Shown here: positions 40,401 through 52,367 of the stretch, piece by piece | Layout of the letters: each line of letters opens with the position of its first letter | Position numbering within the stretch: the first letter of the stretch is position 1 | Origin: Ustulina deusta | Lineage: Eukaryota; Ascomycota; Sordariomycetes; Xylariales; Xylariaceae | Assembly: GCA_023159155.1 (NCBI GenBank) | Contig: JAJNNX010000020.1 | Coordinates: 372,001-436,000, forward strand | Direction: 5' to 3' | Length of the DNA stretch: 64,000 nucleotides | Notes under the pieces: model-generated | The model's input: the letters and a program-made list of their open reading frames with translations, nothing else | Database searches by the model: none | Told to the model about the DNA's origin: nothing | Program-made: the position numbers and the translations under genes

Positions 40401-40716
40401 GGCCGATTTTCACGGGCATGCCGATGTCTCGCCTAGCTGGCAGGGGAGATTTGCTTATTATGTCGGTACTTTCTGGAAGCCGGATGGAGGATACATGTCC
40501 AGTTCCTCAGCAACCATTGATGCCAAGTTCAAGGATAACCACGGCATCTCGTATGAATACTCGGTATCATGGATTCCCACATGTGTTACCACGGTAGATC
40601 AGCAGAGCTTTCAGTTTCCGCTTGGGGAAAAGAGCAAGGTTACAGCAGAAGCATTATTGAAGGACGATTATAAGCTCTGTAAGATTATAACTTCCACATC
40701 GAATTTTCTTTTGTAA
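37472..40716 (+). CDS. Large Ser/Thr-rich secreted protein of unknown function, 1,064 aa, one intron
   Basis: Exon 1 is 37472-39671 and exon 2 is 39722-40716. The 50-nt intron (GTAAGT, ACTAAT branch, AAG) joins two otherwise separate long frames in phase. Residues 1-25 form a signal peptide (KGLVTLLILSLGVHISLAS). About residues 45-265 are a low-complexity Ser/Thr linker with repeated STT/TNS units, expected to be O-mannosylated. A conserved-looking region follows: Lys/Arg-rich KKSRRSTK, LISGILDAFKGIADLISCAVDVLDN, Cys-containing CTTVITKTWESILCTVTETS, and CRFDACGPGLSC. A globular block then contains VIAISRRGAWISHFWEVPSF. After the intron comes VLVQYQPAKNCQEKASWRVWFEG, a second Ser/Thr linker of about 170 residues, and a final Cys-bearing module. 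It is probably cell-wall or extracellular. I do not recognise a catalytic family. Confidence 0.78.
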
Positions 40717-43205
40717 GCTGTGTTTTCATGCGAAACGAGAATCACTAACAGAAAATATAGGTAACAATGGAGGCGTGGGCGGGAGCAGACAGGTGGGGTG
40801 TCTCGAGTACACTTTCATTGGTGCAAAGTAGTATTATGCTGCTTAGGGCTCACACAAACTTCAAATAATTGTATCATAACTGTATTATTAGCGTATACTA
40901 ATACTCCTACTTCATAGTTATGCTGTTCTCCTCTGCGCAGTTGCTAGGTAGCTTATTTTGTTTACAATTTAGAACTTGTAACTTTTGGGTAATAGTTTAT
41001 TAGTTTATCTATTCTTCGGCCTCAACTATAGTGCGACTACTTCCACTTATGCTTTAATAATACCAACCATGTCATAGTGCCAAATAATTAAGGGATTGAT
41101 TACTTCGCCCAGCATAGATGCAACCAATTGTGCGCAAACTATTATCACTGCTACTCGGTAGGTGGGGTTGATCAGTTGACCCAGTACCTTTCGACGGAGT
41201 TTCTGCCTGGACGACTGCAACAATTATAGATTTTGATCCTTAATTTCGAGCTCGGCTAAAATTATGTGGACGTGGGATTCGTCCTTGTGATTGTTCATCC
41301 GATGGAGCTGGTGGCCTATACGGACATAGCCATGCTGATTTGAAATGACGGCTTGAATAACCTAGTCTAGGCATAATTAGAGCAGAGGTACTTGGTGAAC
41401 ATGGAGGGAGTTGGATTCTAAAAGAAAAACATTCGAAAATCAACGAGTTGATTTTTTTCCTCGGCGGTGAAGCTAACGCCAGAAACATTATAACAAGAGG
41501 TGAGCAAGGAACTCCCTTTATTACCTCTAAGACTCATATTAACCCAAGGTGCGATAGCTAGCATACCTCAGCTAAGTTTCCTCAGAAGGCGTGCCTATTC
41601 TAAAACGTACAGATGGATAGGTCTATTTTCTTCAACGAAAGATACTAGAACTGAAAAGCAACAAAGGTAATCTTGGGGGTATCTTCTAGAGACATTAATA
41701 TTATGAAAGGTTTAAGATTGTTGGATGGAGGTCGATGTGAGGGGCAGGTCATCGAACTAACCTCGCTACCTCAACAAATCAGACACCCATAACCCAACTG
41801 CATGATTGAACTTGAAGTGGCTGGAAAGGGGGGTGTATAGCCACCTTGTGGCAGTCCCGTTGAAAACTATGTTCAACGTCAAAAAGTACGCAATATGGCG
41901 AAGGGAAAATTATCACGATTGCCCTTTTTTATTTTTATTTTTATTTTTTATTTTTTTCAGTATCGCATTGAATTAGTTATATTCAATGATGATCGTTTAG
42001 TTCTCCACGTTTGTGTCCTCAGCCTGTGTCGCGCTCAGGAATCTTAGCCGACCGACCTAGGATTGGAGGCTCTATCTGTGATCCCTGAAGACGGCAGTCT
42101 TAGCGTGCTCCCTGTGCCCGTCACTAAAGATAATTCGTTGGGGGAGCACTAAAGCAGGACCGCCAAATGATGATAGCAGCACACTGGCCCAGTGCGGACA
42201 CGTACATAGACGCCCTAGCAGGAAAATTTAGATGTAGGAACCAATTGTTGTTGTATTGGAAATAGATAGCCGTCGCCGTAAGGAAGCCATCTACATGTTG
42301 TAGGGGTCTTACGGCTACCCAATAGATCCCCCCCACACGGGAGCTAAGGTCGGATTTTCGGACGTCAGGTTTCTGCCAAGCACCTCGACATCAAACCATC
42401 TAGCCTTTTCTAGACAAGATCCCAGCCACAAACCTGACGTCCGAAAATCCTATCTGCACGGAAACTGCCCCAGCTGCAGGGATATTTTGTGAACTACATG
42501 TCCGCGTACAAAAGAATAACCAATCGGAAATTTGCTTCGAGACGACAACGGAGAGTGGATGAACTTCGGAGAGCATGTCTACATGTAGTAGGTAGGGTGG
42601 GTAGTAGGTAGGGTGGTCAGCCCCGATCCGAGCGACATTGATTTCAGTTTTCCCATTTATTATATGCGCCCCTAGCGCCCATGCGAGGTAACGTATTGAA
42701 CAAAATCCTTTTATCTGACCCGAAGCTGGCGGCAGTACAGCTATGCCAAAGTCGTAGTGAAGGCGGTGGCATTGAGTACCACTTCTAGTGCCTGCGCTGT
42801 AAACTGTGCAGGCTGCTGAGCGTTAGGTCCGAGATCCCTAGCCCTCCAGCTTTCTACGATGATTGTAGATTCTAATAAAGACAATCCTAGCTGGATAGAC
42901 AGCACTGATCGTTAGTAGGAGTGCGTTAAACGTGAAAGGGGACGTATTAAATCCCTTCGCGAGAGGGTCAGGGGCAGCGAGATGAAAAAGAGCCTCGTGG
43001 CAGAACTCGACAGACGTCGCAAGGATTTACTGCACCGTTCATGGAATAATATCCCGGTAACGTGACCTCTGTGCATTCGAGATCTAGGCAGCTAGCTTTC
43101 ACGCAGTGCTGGTATTGGTTCCCTTTCTTCACTTCTCCTATTTTCTATCTCTAGCTTCTAGCCCAACTCCCATCATCGCCTTGGATCACGACCTAGATAG
43201 CTTGG
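40717..43205. other. Gene-poor stretch with a hairpin repeat
   Basis: No convincing gene on either strand. It contains a homopolymer-rich T/A tract (about 41,925-41,957), the 21-bp inverted repeat at 42,352-42,450, and a perfect 2 x 16-bp tandem repeat (GTAGTAGGTAGGGTGG, 42,585-42,616). Confidence 0.5.
42352..42450. repeat. Perfect 21-bp inverted repeat with 57-bp loop
   Basis: The left arm 42352-42372 starts GGATTTTCGGACGTCAGG. The right arm 42430-42450 is its exact reverse complement. Imperfect pairing continues a few bases outward. The arms contain the palindrome GACGTC. It could be a small MITE-like element, a strong transcript hairpin, or a paired binding site. Confidence 0.85.
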
Positions 43206-43950
43206 ATGTCAAGTTCCACTGCGCTACAAAGCCCAGTCTCTTTGACCCCCCCACCCCCCCCCTCAAGTAGGAGGTCAAGGCCGAGGAAGGTCCGGCAATG
43301 GTCGCTACTGCTATTTTATCGACCACTGCTCAAGCTAAGCACCATTTCCAATACTGCCGGCGGAGGTGATAAGATGAACATCGACGATAACCCCAAGTCG
43401 AGCGACGAGACGAAGGATAAGAAGGAGGAGCAGACTTCGGCATAGATCGAAAAGGAGACGAAGCTGGAGAAGGAATGGGATCGAAAATGCCGTGTCCTAA
43501 CTGGTCAGCTCAAATTTGCCGGCCTTGCCGAGGGACGATATTGGCCAGTCAATCTTGTAAGACCGGGCCTGCCGGTGTCGGGAGCGATGCCCAGGTAGAA
43601 ACCCTAGAAGCGTAGAAGAGGCTCTCTTAAGTCGGTTGGTGGGCAATTCTCCCAGCCGGAACCAGAGTGGTGCGGCTGCGGCCGCGGGAAGTGTAAGATG
43701 AAGCCTATCTCTGCACGCATGGAGTCCAATTAAATTGGTGATATAAGTAAAGTCAATTTCAGTATTGGGGTCGGAACCGAACGCGATAGGTCCGTTGATG
43801 AATAGGAGCCTGGCACTGAGGTCGTATTTCGTTAATCTCCGAGGCGATGGCTACGAACCAATTGCTTTCGAAATCGGAGAAACATTGAGACTGGAAGATT
43901 CTTATCTACACTATGGCCATGCCAGCTTTGCAAAGCTTTCATGGTAATAC
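43206..43950 (+). pseudogene. Possible decayed gene, unknown product
   Basis: The frame at 43206-43445 reads a Pro/Ser-rich then Lys/Asp/Glu-rich protein (KMNIDDNPKSSDETKDKKEE). It meets TAG at 43443-43445 and continues open in the same frame with protein-like sequence (KETKLEKEWDRKC...FAGLAEGRYWPVNL). A second open piece lies at 43765-43947. The TAG could be a C-to-T change of CAG. No family recognised and no splice model that joins the pieces was found, so this is tentative. Confidence 0.3.
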
Positions 43951-44545
43951 ACCCGATGACTCACGTTGACTACGTATCTCGGAAACCAATAGCTTTTTAA
44001 ACCAGCAACAGGTCGCTACTCTGACTGCCAATCAAAATGATGACGCTGCTGGAAGTTTTCTGCAACCCTCCTGAGAGCTCGGTCTAGCGACCTATACGCC
44101 TATCTTCGAGCGGAATATGCAATGCTACCTCTCGAGATGGTGTGGAGGGGCAGCCTTTGATTTGGCGAGCCAGAATGCATGTAAACCCCCCTAAGAGGCT
44201 TTGAAACAAGGTGAATTGAGCGAGGTGAAACGTCGGCTTGTCGTTTTTTTAGTTTCGAGGCTTTGATTATCTGAAGGACAGAAGTTCGGTCACTGAGGCA
44301 AGTCCTGGTGGCAACAATATCGATGCCGGACTTGGGAGTATAAGAAGTTAACTCTCTCAGTCCATAAATTTGAGTTCGCTCTCCCCTGACACAGAGGTAA
44401 CTGATTAAACAAGTGCCGAAAACTTTGGAGCTTTACCAATGCCCTTAGTAAAGCAGTATTTCAATAATCTCAGATCACCAACCCTGTTCAATCGTGGACT
44501 TGCATCCGAGAGAGAGGAGTACACCATCGACCGAAATTTATCACG
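43951..44545. other. Intergenic stretch upstream of the BTB gene
   Basis: About 600 bp, no recognised gene. It should contain the BTB gene promoter. Confidence 0.4.
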
Positions 44546-45541
44546 ATGGAGCAAGACGCTGCTGCTGCTCGCCAACAGATGGTTCAGAAAGATGAGTTAA
44601 AAGCGATCGCTATGCAGCCGAAGCCATCTACGGGTACCTCGTTCCCACTCCCGCTCCAAGCTGACATCGATACAAGCCCGTACACGAGCCCACTCATCAC
44701 CCTTCACTTCGCAGACGGACCACCGCTCTCTGTCCATAAACGATTAATTGACAAGAGCCCCAAGCTATCCTCTGGTTGCAGACATGTCATGACACTGCAT
44801 TTAGCGCATATCCCTAGCGGTGCTGGCCACGTCCTTGTTCATTTCTTGTTCACCGGCATGTACGAGTGCCTCAAACCTAGAGGAACATCATGCAATGTGA
44901 ACAACGCCGCCGAATTCGCGACAGGTGTTCGAGTACGCGACGTCGCTCGGGACTACGAACTACCAGAATTGGAAATACTCGCCGTGATTGAAATAGAGAA
45001 ACTCGGCAATCGTTTGCAAGTGATGCAGAATTTCGACGTGTTGAAGGACACACTTCCAGACGAACTTTTCGAAGAGGTCATCGAAGCGTTCGAGAAGACG
45101 GATCCACTCAGCTCAAGTCTTAACAACTTCAGCGCAATCCAAGACCGCCACGACCGACCTGTTGTGGCCCATGTTGAGACTAGACCATCGATCATTCTCG
45201 AGCATAAACCGACGAAAGTTTTTGAATCCGCACTCGACCATGAGGGCTTGGACATGACGTCTAAAAGGCGAAAAGGGGGGAGGAAAAGAAACAAGAACAA
45301 GAGAAGGGAGGCAGGTTCATCTTCTGCTGCGTTCGCAGCGACCAGCACGATGGCTACCTGCAACCAAAAAGCGGCATTAAACTCCAAGGCCCGTCGGCGC
45401 CTAAAGAGGCTGCAACGGTTCAGTACTGCTAACAATCACCCACAATCGGAGTCGAACCTCATACCAAAGGAAAACGACTTAGAATCCATGTCTCGGCTGG
45501 AACCTCAGTCCGATGATGGTTTTGGTACGTCTAGCGCCTGA
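44546..45541 (+). CDS. BTB/POZ-like domain protein, 331 aa, single exon
   Basis: Residues about 45-160 read as the divergent fungal BTB fold: LITLHFADGPPLSVHKRLIDKSPKLS is the first strand-helix pair. HIPSGAGHVLVHFLFTGMYECLKP is the conserved core (compare 'VGHVLVHYLYTGTY' in relatives). RVRDVARDYELPELEILAVIEIEKLG is the following helix. The family usually acts in protein-protein recognition, but its fungal members of this type are uncharacterised. The C-terminus is basic (SKRRKGGRKRNKNKRREAG), likely a nuclear or nucleolar signal, followed by a low-complexity tail. The ATG at 44546 follows a suitable context (CACGATGG). Confidence 0.75.
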   Translation: MEQDAAAARQQMVQKDELKAIAMQPKPSTGTSFPLPLQADIDTSPYTSPLITLHFADGPPLSVHKRLIDKSPKLSSGCRHVMTLHLAHIPSGAGHVLVHFLFTGMYECLKPRGTSCNVNNAAEFATGVRVRDVARDYELPELEILAVIEIEKLGNRLQVMQNFDVLKDTLPDELFEEVIEAFEKTDPLSSSLNNFSAIQDRHDRPVVAHVETRPSIILEHKPTKVFESALDHEGLDMTSKRRKGGRKRNKNKRREAGSSSAAFAATSTMATCNQKAALNSKARRRLKRLQRFSTANNHPQSESNLIPKENDLESMSRLEPQSDDGFGTSSA

Positions 45542-48500
45542 AAACATGACAGCATCACACATGGCTTACACTAGACCCAAGAGACGCAAATTTCTGTTGA
45601 TTTAGATCCATCGAGTGTCTCGTGTGACGAAGCAGTTGGTTTTCCTCTAGTCGCCCGAGGGGCTACGGTGGGAATATGAGCTTCAAAGTAGGATCACTGG
45701 TTTCAAAGTCTTATAAAAATTGTAATAGCTAGCCTTTACATAAAATACATATGTTCTTTTCATGGAAGTTGTCGCTGGCGGAGATGACGAAGCATGGCAG
45801 CCATGCGTTAGGTGGATCATTGTCTAGGGTATGGAGGCGAATTCTACCCCCGGGATTAGGGCTGGTGCTTAGTTTAGTAGAGGATCTAGTTCCAACGGGC
45901 AGTTAGGGGGTTGTAGTCAATTCGGTACTTGTTGCCGTTGTATGTGAGACGCTTCCTCGCATCATCTCCTATAGGTATGGCAACATGTTAATGCTGTTTC
46001 TTCAACGGTGCCGGCACGGTTTGTCGACTGACACGGAGCAGTGAAGCTGGTCGGACACCGGCCTGGCGAGTAGTATTGTTCTGTATTCGCAGCATAATTG
46101 CCCGGGGAGTAAATGGGTTGCTCTATGGACCTTAGAGTAAGTAATGAGGGTGGTAGGTAGCGCTCATGTTTTGAGGTTCTGACAACATAAATATATGACG
46201 TCAAGCACGGTTGCACAATTTGTAGCAACCGTGAAATCGGTGGGATCATTGTGACTTACCAGGCTTTAGATAAAATTTTAGAATCACTGTTATAAGACTT
46301 AGGTATATTAAGGGTGGCCGTGTAAGGGAGGCGTGCGAGGCTGTTTGCAAGACAGTGCCTGTGTTAGGGGAGAGCCTGCAACCATAGTATTCACAGAAGA
46401 TCTCGAAAAAAGACCGTGTAGAGCCAAGTTATGTCCCTAAAATGGAAAGCTTTGCCGGCGAAGCTCCGTTAGTACGCTGTAAATCAATTTTGATCCCCCC
46501 CCCTCCTCTTTGCTGTCAGGCCTAGCTAAGACTTTGATTCCCCTTCAGAGCCTCGAACCGCTATTTAGAAGGATTCCAAGCGAAAACTGCGTAAGCCACA
46601 AATGTGATTTAGAGTTGTGGTCAATTTCCTTGGCATGCATTAGCCAATCAGAGGGCTGGGATTTTGGGGTTGACCAATCAAAGGCTTGCGGACAAATAGA
46701 GTTTTTGATCGACCCGATATTAGACATCAAGCTTTGCAAGAGCGACTGGGAGGCTTGCAAAGCTCTCCAATAAGTGGAGGAAATTGGAGGTAGCAGGTCA
46801 CGCACTGTATAAAAGACACAATGGGGGTAATTTGTAATAGGTAGTGTGAAACTTTGAACATGGCTCAAATGTGTCTCTTTCGTTGACGTTTGACTCAATG
46901 CTTCAAAAGTGTACAAAAGTTGAGTGTGCCAATGATCAAATGACTCTTCAGTCAGCCCGATGTTATACAAGGGACGCAACAAGACTTCTTCACGTCGCGG
47001 CATCAAGAATATCCCCCGAGTCAGCGCATATCGTCACCCACTGTCATTTGCTATAACTATGGGCTTTAGCGAGTCACTCGGAGTATTGGCTTTGAGAGGA
47101 AGATGACATATCCAAAAGAAGGGATTGATCGAATCAGAAGATCATGGAAGGAATCTCGCAGAATTCCCCTTAAGTGCCCTCTCGATACTAAACGGCTTCG
47201 GTCATAGTCGCCAGGAACGGGACGTATAAACTATGCCTTACTGGTGGTGGGCTCACGGCAGCATAGGAAGAAATGTGCGAAACAAAAGCAAGCGACAAAT
47301 CAGGCGGAGCAAGGATGGAACAAACAACTAGGCAATACGCTCGAGTTCCAATAACAAGGAGGGGTAGTGATTCTCTAAACAATCATAAAAATGTGCTGGG
47401 TTATTTATAGACAGCGGGTCAATTGATACTAACCTGGTAAGACAGGACCAAAGAGACAAGATTGTCGCATTGGGGGTTAGGTCGGCTACCCAACCGGTCG
47501 GCCTCTAGGCCGGGGCATCGTTGACAGTGTTTCAAATAGACCCTTGGCTCACCCGAGATGAAGCGATACCCACTCGCCAACATCAAGGATGCCCCGAAGC
47601 TACTACTAACACCACCGAGCACCTAATAGCTGCGTGGATGGGCCATACACAACTCAATTCCACTATTTACTTTTAACACTCTGCCGTCGCACTTCCCATA
47701 AGTTTCAGTGCTGGCCTACTTACCAGATCTTCCTTTCCTTGACTAACCGGGGTTCCTCGTTACATGTTACGTATTTCGGTTATTTTCCGGTTTCGGGGTG
47801 GGTGAGCGGTTGGAGGTCAATATCAATGCTGAGGTTGAAACCTGTTGCCCTACATCCATTTCTTTCTACCGATAACCGATAATTTAATATTAACCTTTAA
47901 TTACGTCAAGAAAAATCTTGCATAGCATCTCTAAACCTGTAGTATAGAATAGTGCAGATTTTTTCCAAAATAAAAACTCTAGCGTGAAATTGCAGTATCA
48001 ATTCAATCAATGTGCCTTTTTTTTCTCTCTCCGAGTTCGTAGATGTAACAAGGGCTGAAACTACTTAGTAGGGCCTGGAGCATATACCCACTCCAGTTAC
48101 GAAGAATTTCCTAGGTTTCTGTGGCCTAGGCAGAAGCTTCCCCGGGAATGAGACGGAAATAGTAGGGTTATAGTTATTTAACAAACTATCGGTCTCGGAC
48201 CTCAGTGAGGCTATCCATCCGCTTTAGATGCGAGGGCTAAATAGCTGGCTATTGAAAAGACATTTACTGTTTCTTATAATGAACCGAGACTTGGTTCCAT
48301 TGTATATACCGCGAATACCGCGAATACCGTACAACCCTAAAATATAATAGTATAAGGTTAGTCAAGATTTCTGCCATTTTGAGTACCTGCGGACTGCAAT
48401 TCCGGATCCCGATATAATTTTCAGGCCTACAGTTCTTAATACTAACCACTGATCATTCGTATGCATATATCAATGAATATTCTACCTTGCCTACACCTCC

Positions 48501-49189
48501 GATAATTGATCCAAGTTTCGCCCCCGACCGACCCATAGTTACATAACGGTGACTAGCAAGGTCATAAGACCAAATCCTACTGTCCTACAATGGGCACTGC
48601 CAATTTAGGATTCAACGCGGGGTTCGTGAAAATCAAAAGGTCATGCATAGCCCCCAATGGACGTACGGAATCGGGTAGTTGTTGGAGGCGAAAGGGCTTA
48701 TGTTACATTAGCGTGTCTAGCGTGAGCGTGAAGGCACAGATGCTAGACAACAATCTTCCGTAATATGTCATAGAGTGCCTAGCGCGGGAGTGGCAAGACT
48801 CGTGTAGACCAAAGTTGTACTGGGTAGTAACTGATACGCTGTCCATCTAGCTCGTGTCTCGGTTATGAGTATCGGTGTGGTAAGCTGACTGCAGTGACGT
48901 AAGTAGGCTGGTGACCGATCATTCCTCGCTGTCAGTTAACGATCATTGCAGCACCTACACTAAGACCCTGTCCAATTCATATAACTCGAAATCGGTAAGA
49001 TAGGGGACTAGAGTAGGTAGGCATAGGGACAACACAAGATCATTCAGACGTTGAAGTCAATACACCATTAGCACAATGGCGTCTATATTCACATCCCATC
49101 ACCCTTCAAGTTTCCTGTCGCGTTCCGAGATGCCCATATGTACCGTAGATCCCTTAGCTGATTACATTAGGTATCTTGCGCAAATTACA
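45542..49189. other. Gene-poor stretch, 3.6 kb
   Basis: Only short frames. The longest, minus 47006-46545 (153 codons), lacks any recognisable domain. Two CCAATCA boxes lie at about 46,643 and 46,674. A short CCGCGAATA tandem lies near 48,310. No RNA gene was recognised. Confidence 0.5.
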
Positions 49190-50716
49190 TCAGATTTCTA
49201 ATGGGGCAGTAGCGTCGACACTCCGTCGCCGAGTAAAGATAAGCGACTTTATCACAAACTCCTGTGCGGCGCCAGCATCTGTCTCGTCACCGACAATCGG
49301 GCGCCATTGCGCAACGGGGGTATCTTTCCTTTGCGATGCATGTACATTTGGCTTCTCGTTAGCCCAGGACATGCCGAGCTCGTCATCGTAGCCGTACTCG
49401 CGCGCGCCACGCCATCGTACACTCGACTCCTCCTCGCCATTCCACTCAAGCTGCTTCCCATCATCAAGGGGAAATGTCCATAGCTTAGCGCACTTTACAA
49501 CCGAGTCTAACTGGTTCTCTTTCATAGCGTAGGTCTCAAGGGCTAGTTCAAAAGTTTGCAAGTCGGGCCAGTACTCCGCAAACTGCATCCCCCAGCGTCC
49601 CTGCTTCTCGAAGTCGTCAAGGTTGAAGTCAGGTTGTCTTCCCTTCATGCGCGTTTCATAGCCCTCAAGCATCGCGGAGCTCGTCGCATGTCGGTCAGTG
49701 ACGTTGATCATGGGCTCGAGGCGTAATGCCTCGTGTGGGTTGTGGATTCCGGCTTGCGGAGATGAGGTCCAAGCCCACCAGTCAGTGCGGGACATGCGTA
49801 ATGTGAGATGTGTGATCTTCTTGCCCATGAATATGCTTCTAATTAAAGTAGCCCGTGTCTCCGCAGCTCCGGGTCGCAGCAAAACGTCACCAGCCAATGT
49901 ATTCGTTTCCTTAGCCGGGGCGAAGGATGCATACCCCGCGAGGGTGAAGCCGCGTGCTTCATGGCCAGCATGTCGGCCTTTGTTGCCCGATAGACGAGCG
50001 ATTCGCTCAACGGCGCCTGTGGTAGTGGGAGCGTATCAGCGTTTGCACATTCATCTCATTCGAATGACTTCACAATGATGATATAACATACCGCCTTCCA
50101 GCATGAATTGCTGAACACTCATGTCTACTGACGAGATATTTGCAAATTGCCAAGGACGCAGCTTACGGCACAGTCGCAGATTCGAAGGGGTGCACTGCAA
50201 CGGGCGGTCTGGGGGCACAACATCCGGGTGTCCGTCAAACACGATCATAGGATTGACTTGGAAAGGCACGAGGAAGGCCTCAAGGTAAACGGCGCGACAT
50301 GTGAGCAAGAGCTCAAGGTCGATACGCAACGGTGCCGCCTGGCCTGGGCGCGCATACGGCCTATCTAAGGGATACAACGCATCGAAATCTTCGTAGCCCG
50401 TGAGTGCATAATCCCAGATCAATTCTCGCAGTTCGGCTGGGAGCTTGGCAAATAACGGGCAGCCTGGCTGCTGGTCCACGGAGCTAGGATCGTCGAGAAT
50501 TTGGACGGCGAGAGGCAGCTTTTCGACCTTCCGGCGAGTGGCCGCGGCTGCTGCCCTAGCTCTCCCTGACAAGTCGCTCGTACTTGCTGCGAAACCATGG
50601 TTTTGCTCGTTATTAGTGTCCCTCGCCTTTGACTGGCCTCGGTTGAGCCGTCGGAGCACGTTTGACGTCACCGCCCACGTCTTGATCCCCATACCGAATG
50701 AGACAATATCAAGCAT
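49190..50716 (-). CDS. DUF7730-like fungal protein, about 483 aa, one intron
   Basis: Exon 1 is 50716-50092 and exon 2 is 50014/50016-49190, with a 75-nt intron (50017-50091, GTATGT...CACAG) that restores phase. The core LFAKLPAELRELIWDYALTGYE, followed by LRIDLELLLTCRAVYLEAFLVPFQVNPMIVF, is the start of a domain common in fungi (2EXR/DUF7730 type: 'LPxELRxxIWxxAL ... LLxxCRxIYxEA'). The second half contains THLTLRMSRTDWW and FAEYWPDLQTFELALETYAMK. Function is unknown for the family. The frame is open back to an ATG at 51001 (578 aa), but the extra N-terminus is compositionally unlike the rest, so the ATG at 50716 is preferred. Confidence 0.72.
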
Positions 50717-52367
50717 GAGAGACTTTGGAACTTTTCCTCTCGCTGTTGTTCGTGATGATCGGTTGCTGCTTTGAAAAGGAAAATAATTGTCAATCAGGCT
50801 GTCTGAGAGAGACGGAACGTAGATGGGGGTTTCTATACTGGAGATATGAACGCTACTCAGGGTTCTACCCGGATTTTTATTTGAAATGTACTTATTGTCT
50901 GGATACAGGGGTTCTAACTTGGACAAGGGGTGAATGGGTCCCGGACTGGACTTTAGCATGGCAGTTGGCCAGACTTGCAGGAGGGGGCCATGCAAGCTCA
51001 TGTTGTTATGAGTGAGTGCTGAGACCTTGCATGAGATATCTATTGTGCCTATATGAAGACTTGCAGGCGTAGGCTAGCTCTGGGGGCCACGGACAGCGAA
51101 GTCCTGGATTGCGTCTCTCCCGCAAAAGTTCCTAAACCAGGTGAGCTAGGCATGAAATAGGTACGTATCCCTAGGACTCGATTCTTTTCCCAACTCCAAT
51201 TAGTGACTCCAATCCCTGCAGTGTGAAACTGGGGAGAAAACGTGAGGACCCTGAACCTACATTAGCCGATGGGGCAATGATCTTCACTACGGCGGGTATT
51301 GCTGTGCCGCCGAAGATAATTTGAATTCCTTTTTAGTCCCTGTAGATTTTGAATTTTGTCAGCGAGCACTAGTTATCGAGTAGCGTCAGAGCTACCGTCA
51401 CCATGCAGGGTTCAATAAGTAGCCAACGAACCAACTTTACTAGCCTGCCGACTATTAACTAACAGACGGGGGTTAATTAACAATTGAACATGTCGAAACA
51501 GACGAAGGCTGCTGATCAATTAGAGTCAGTTATTTGAAATGAATTGATTAACAGTCTTGTTGAAGTGATCCTGGTCAGACAGCCCCACGAATAGGGATTT
51601 CCTACTGTCTCCACAGGTTTAGCCTCGGGACCTTGTGAATGACATCGTGTGCGCTCAAGTACCCCGTTGAAACGTGTAAAACTCACAATCAAGGATTTGC
51701 ATAACGGCTCCGCAGGGCTAGATCCGCAACGGCAGGCTTTCCGTCATGCTAGCGTCGCATCGAAGTGGAATTTATTAACGTCGGCAAACAAGAATTTGGA
51801 AACCCCTTCCTTCTATACGATACCCACAGGTGCATCCCTACCTGGTTGAGATGCTGGGGAAGTTATCTGCGACCCATAGTTCGTGAGCATGCGCATTTGA
51901 GATTTTTAGATGCGAGAAGTCGAGCAAAGTTGTTTGACTGGTTTGTGAACTGTGTAGTCCCTACGGGCCGAACCGCGGCTAATCATAAATTGAGTTATCA
52001 CTCACTACTAGGCACTACCTCGGTGTGATAAAGCGTCAAGATGGCTACCGGTCATCCTGCTCGGTGTTAGTTCGCCTTTACAGTGGTAGACAATCGTCCA
52101 ATTATATTTGAGTATGGTCTTGAATCGGTATAGACAAGGCAATCTCCGTCGGGAATAATGCAAAGCTCCATCTGAAAGCGGGGACAAAAGAAAATATGAC
52201 ACCATTTGGGAAGATAGCTAGGTATTCTCCAGCTCGATTTGCCAAGCTACAATTGAAATCATTGTATCGTATTTCCCAGCTCACGTGCCAATTGTATCAA
52301 CAAGTCCCAACAACAATCTCTCCACGTGCTTATGCTACCCCTTCAGTGCGATATGAAGTTCCTCGAC
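50717..52367. other. Intergenic stretch, no recognised gene
   Basis: Includes the promoter of the DUF7730-like gene and the 3' end of the DUF7580-like gene. Short open frames at 51649-52028 and 52102-52393 have no recognisable product. Confidence 0.5.

Noticed and set aside
46545..47006. 153-codon minus-strand open frame
   Set aside because: No domain, no neighbour linkage, and an overlapping plus-strand frame of similar quality; not enough to call a gene.
49698..51015. Plus-strand open frames over the DUF7730-like gene
   Set aside because: Shadows of the minus-strand exons and 5' region, without recognisable protein content.
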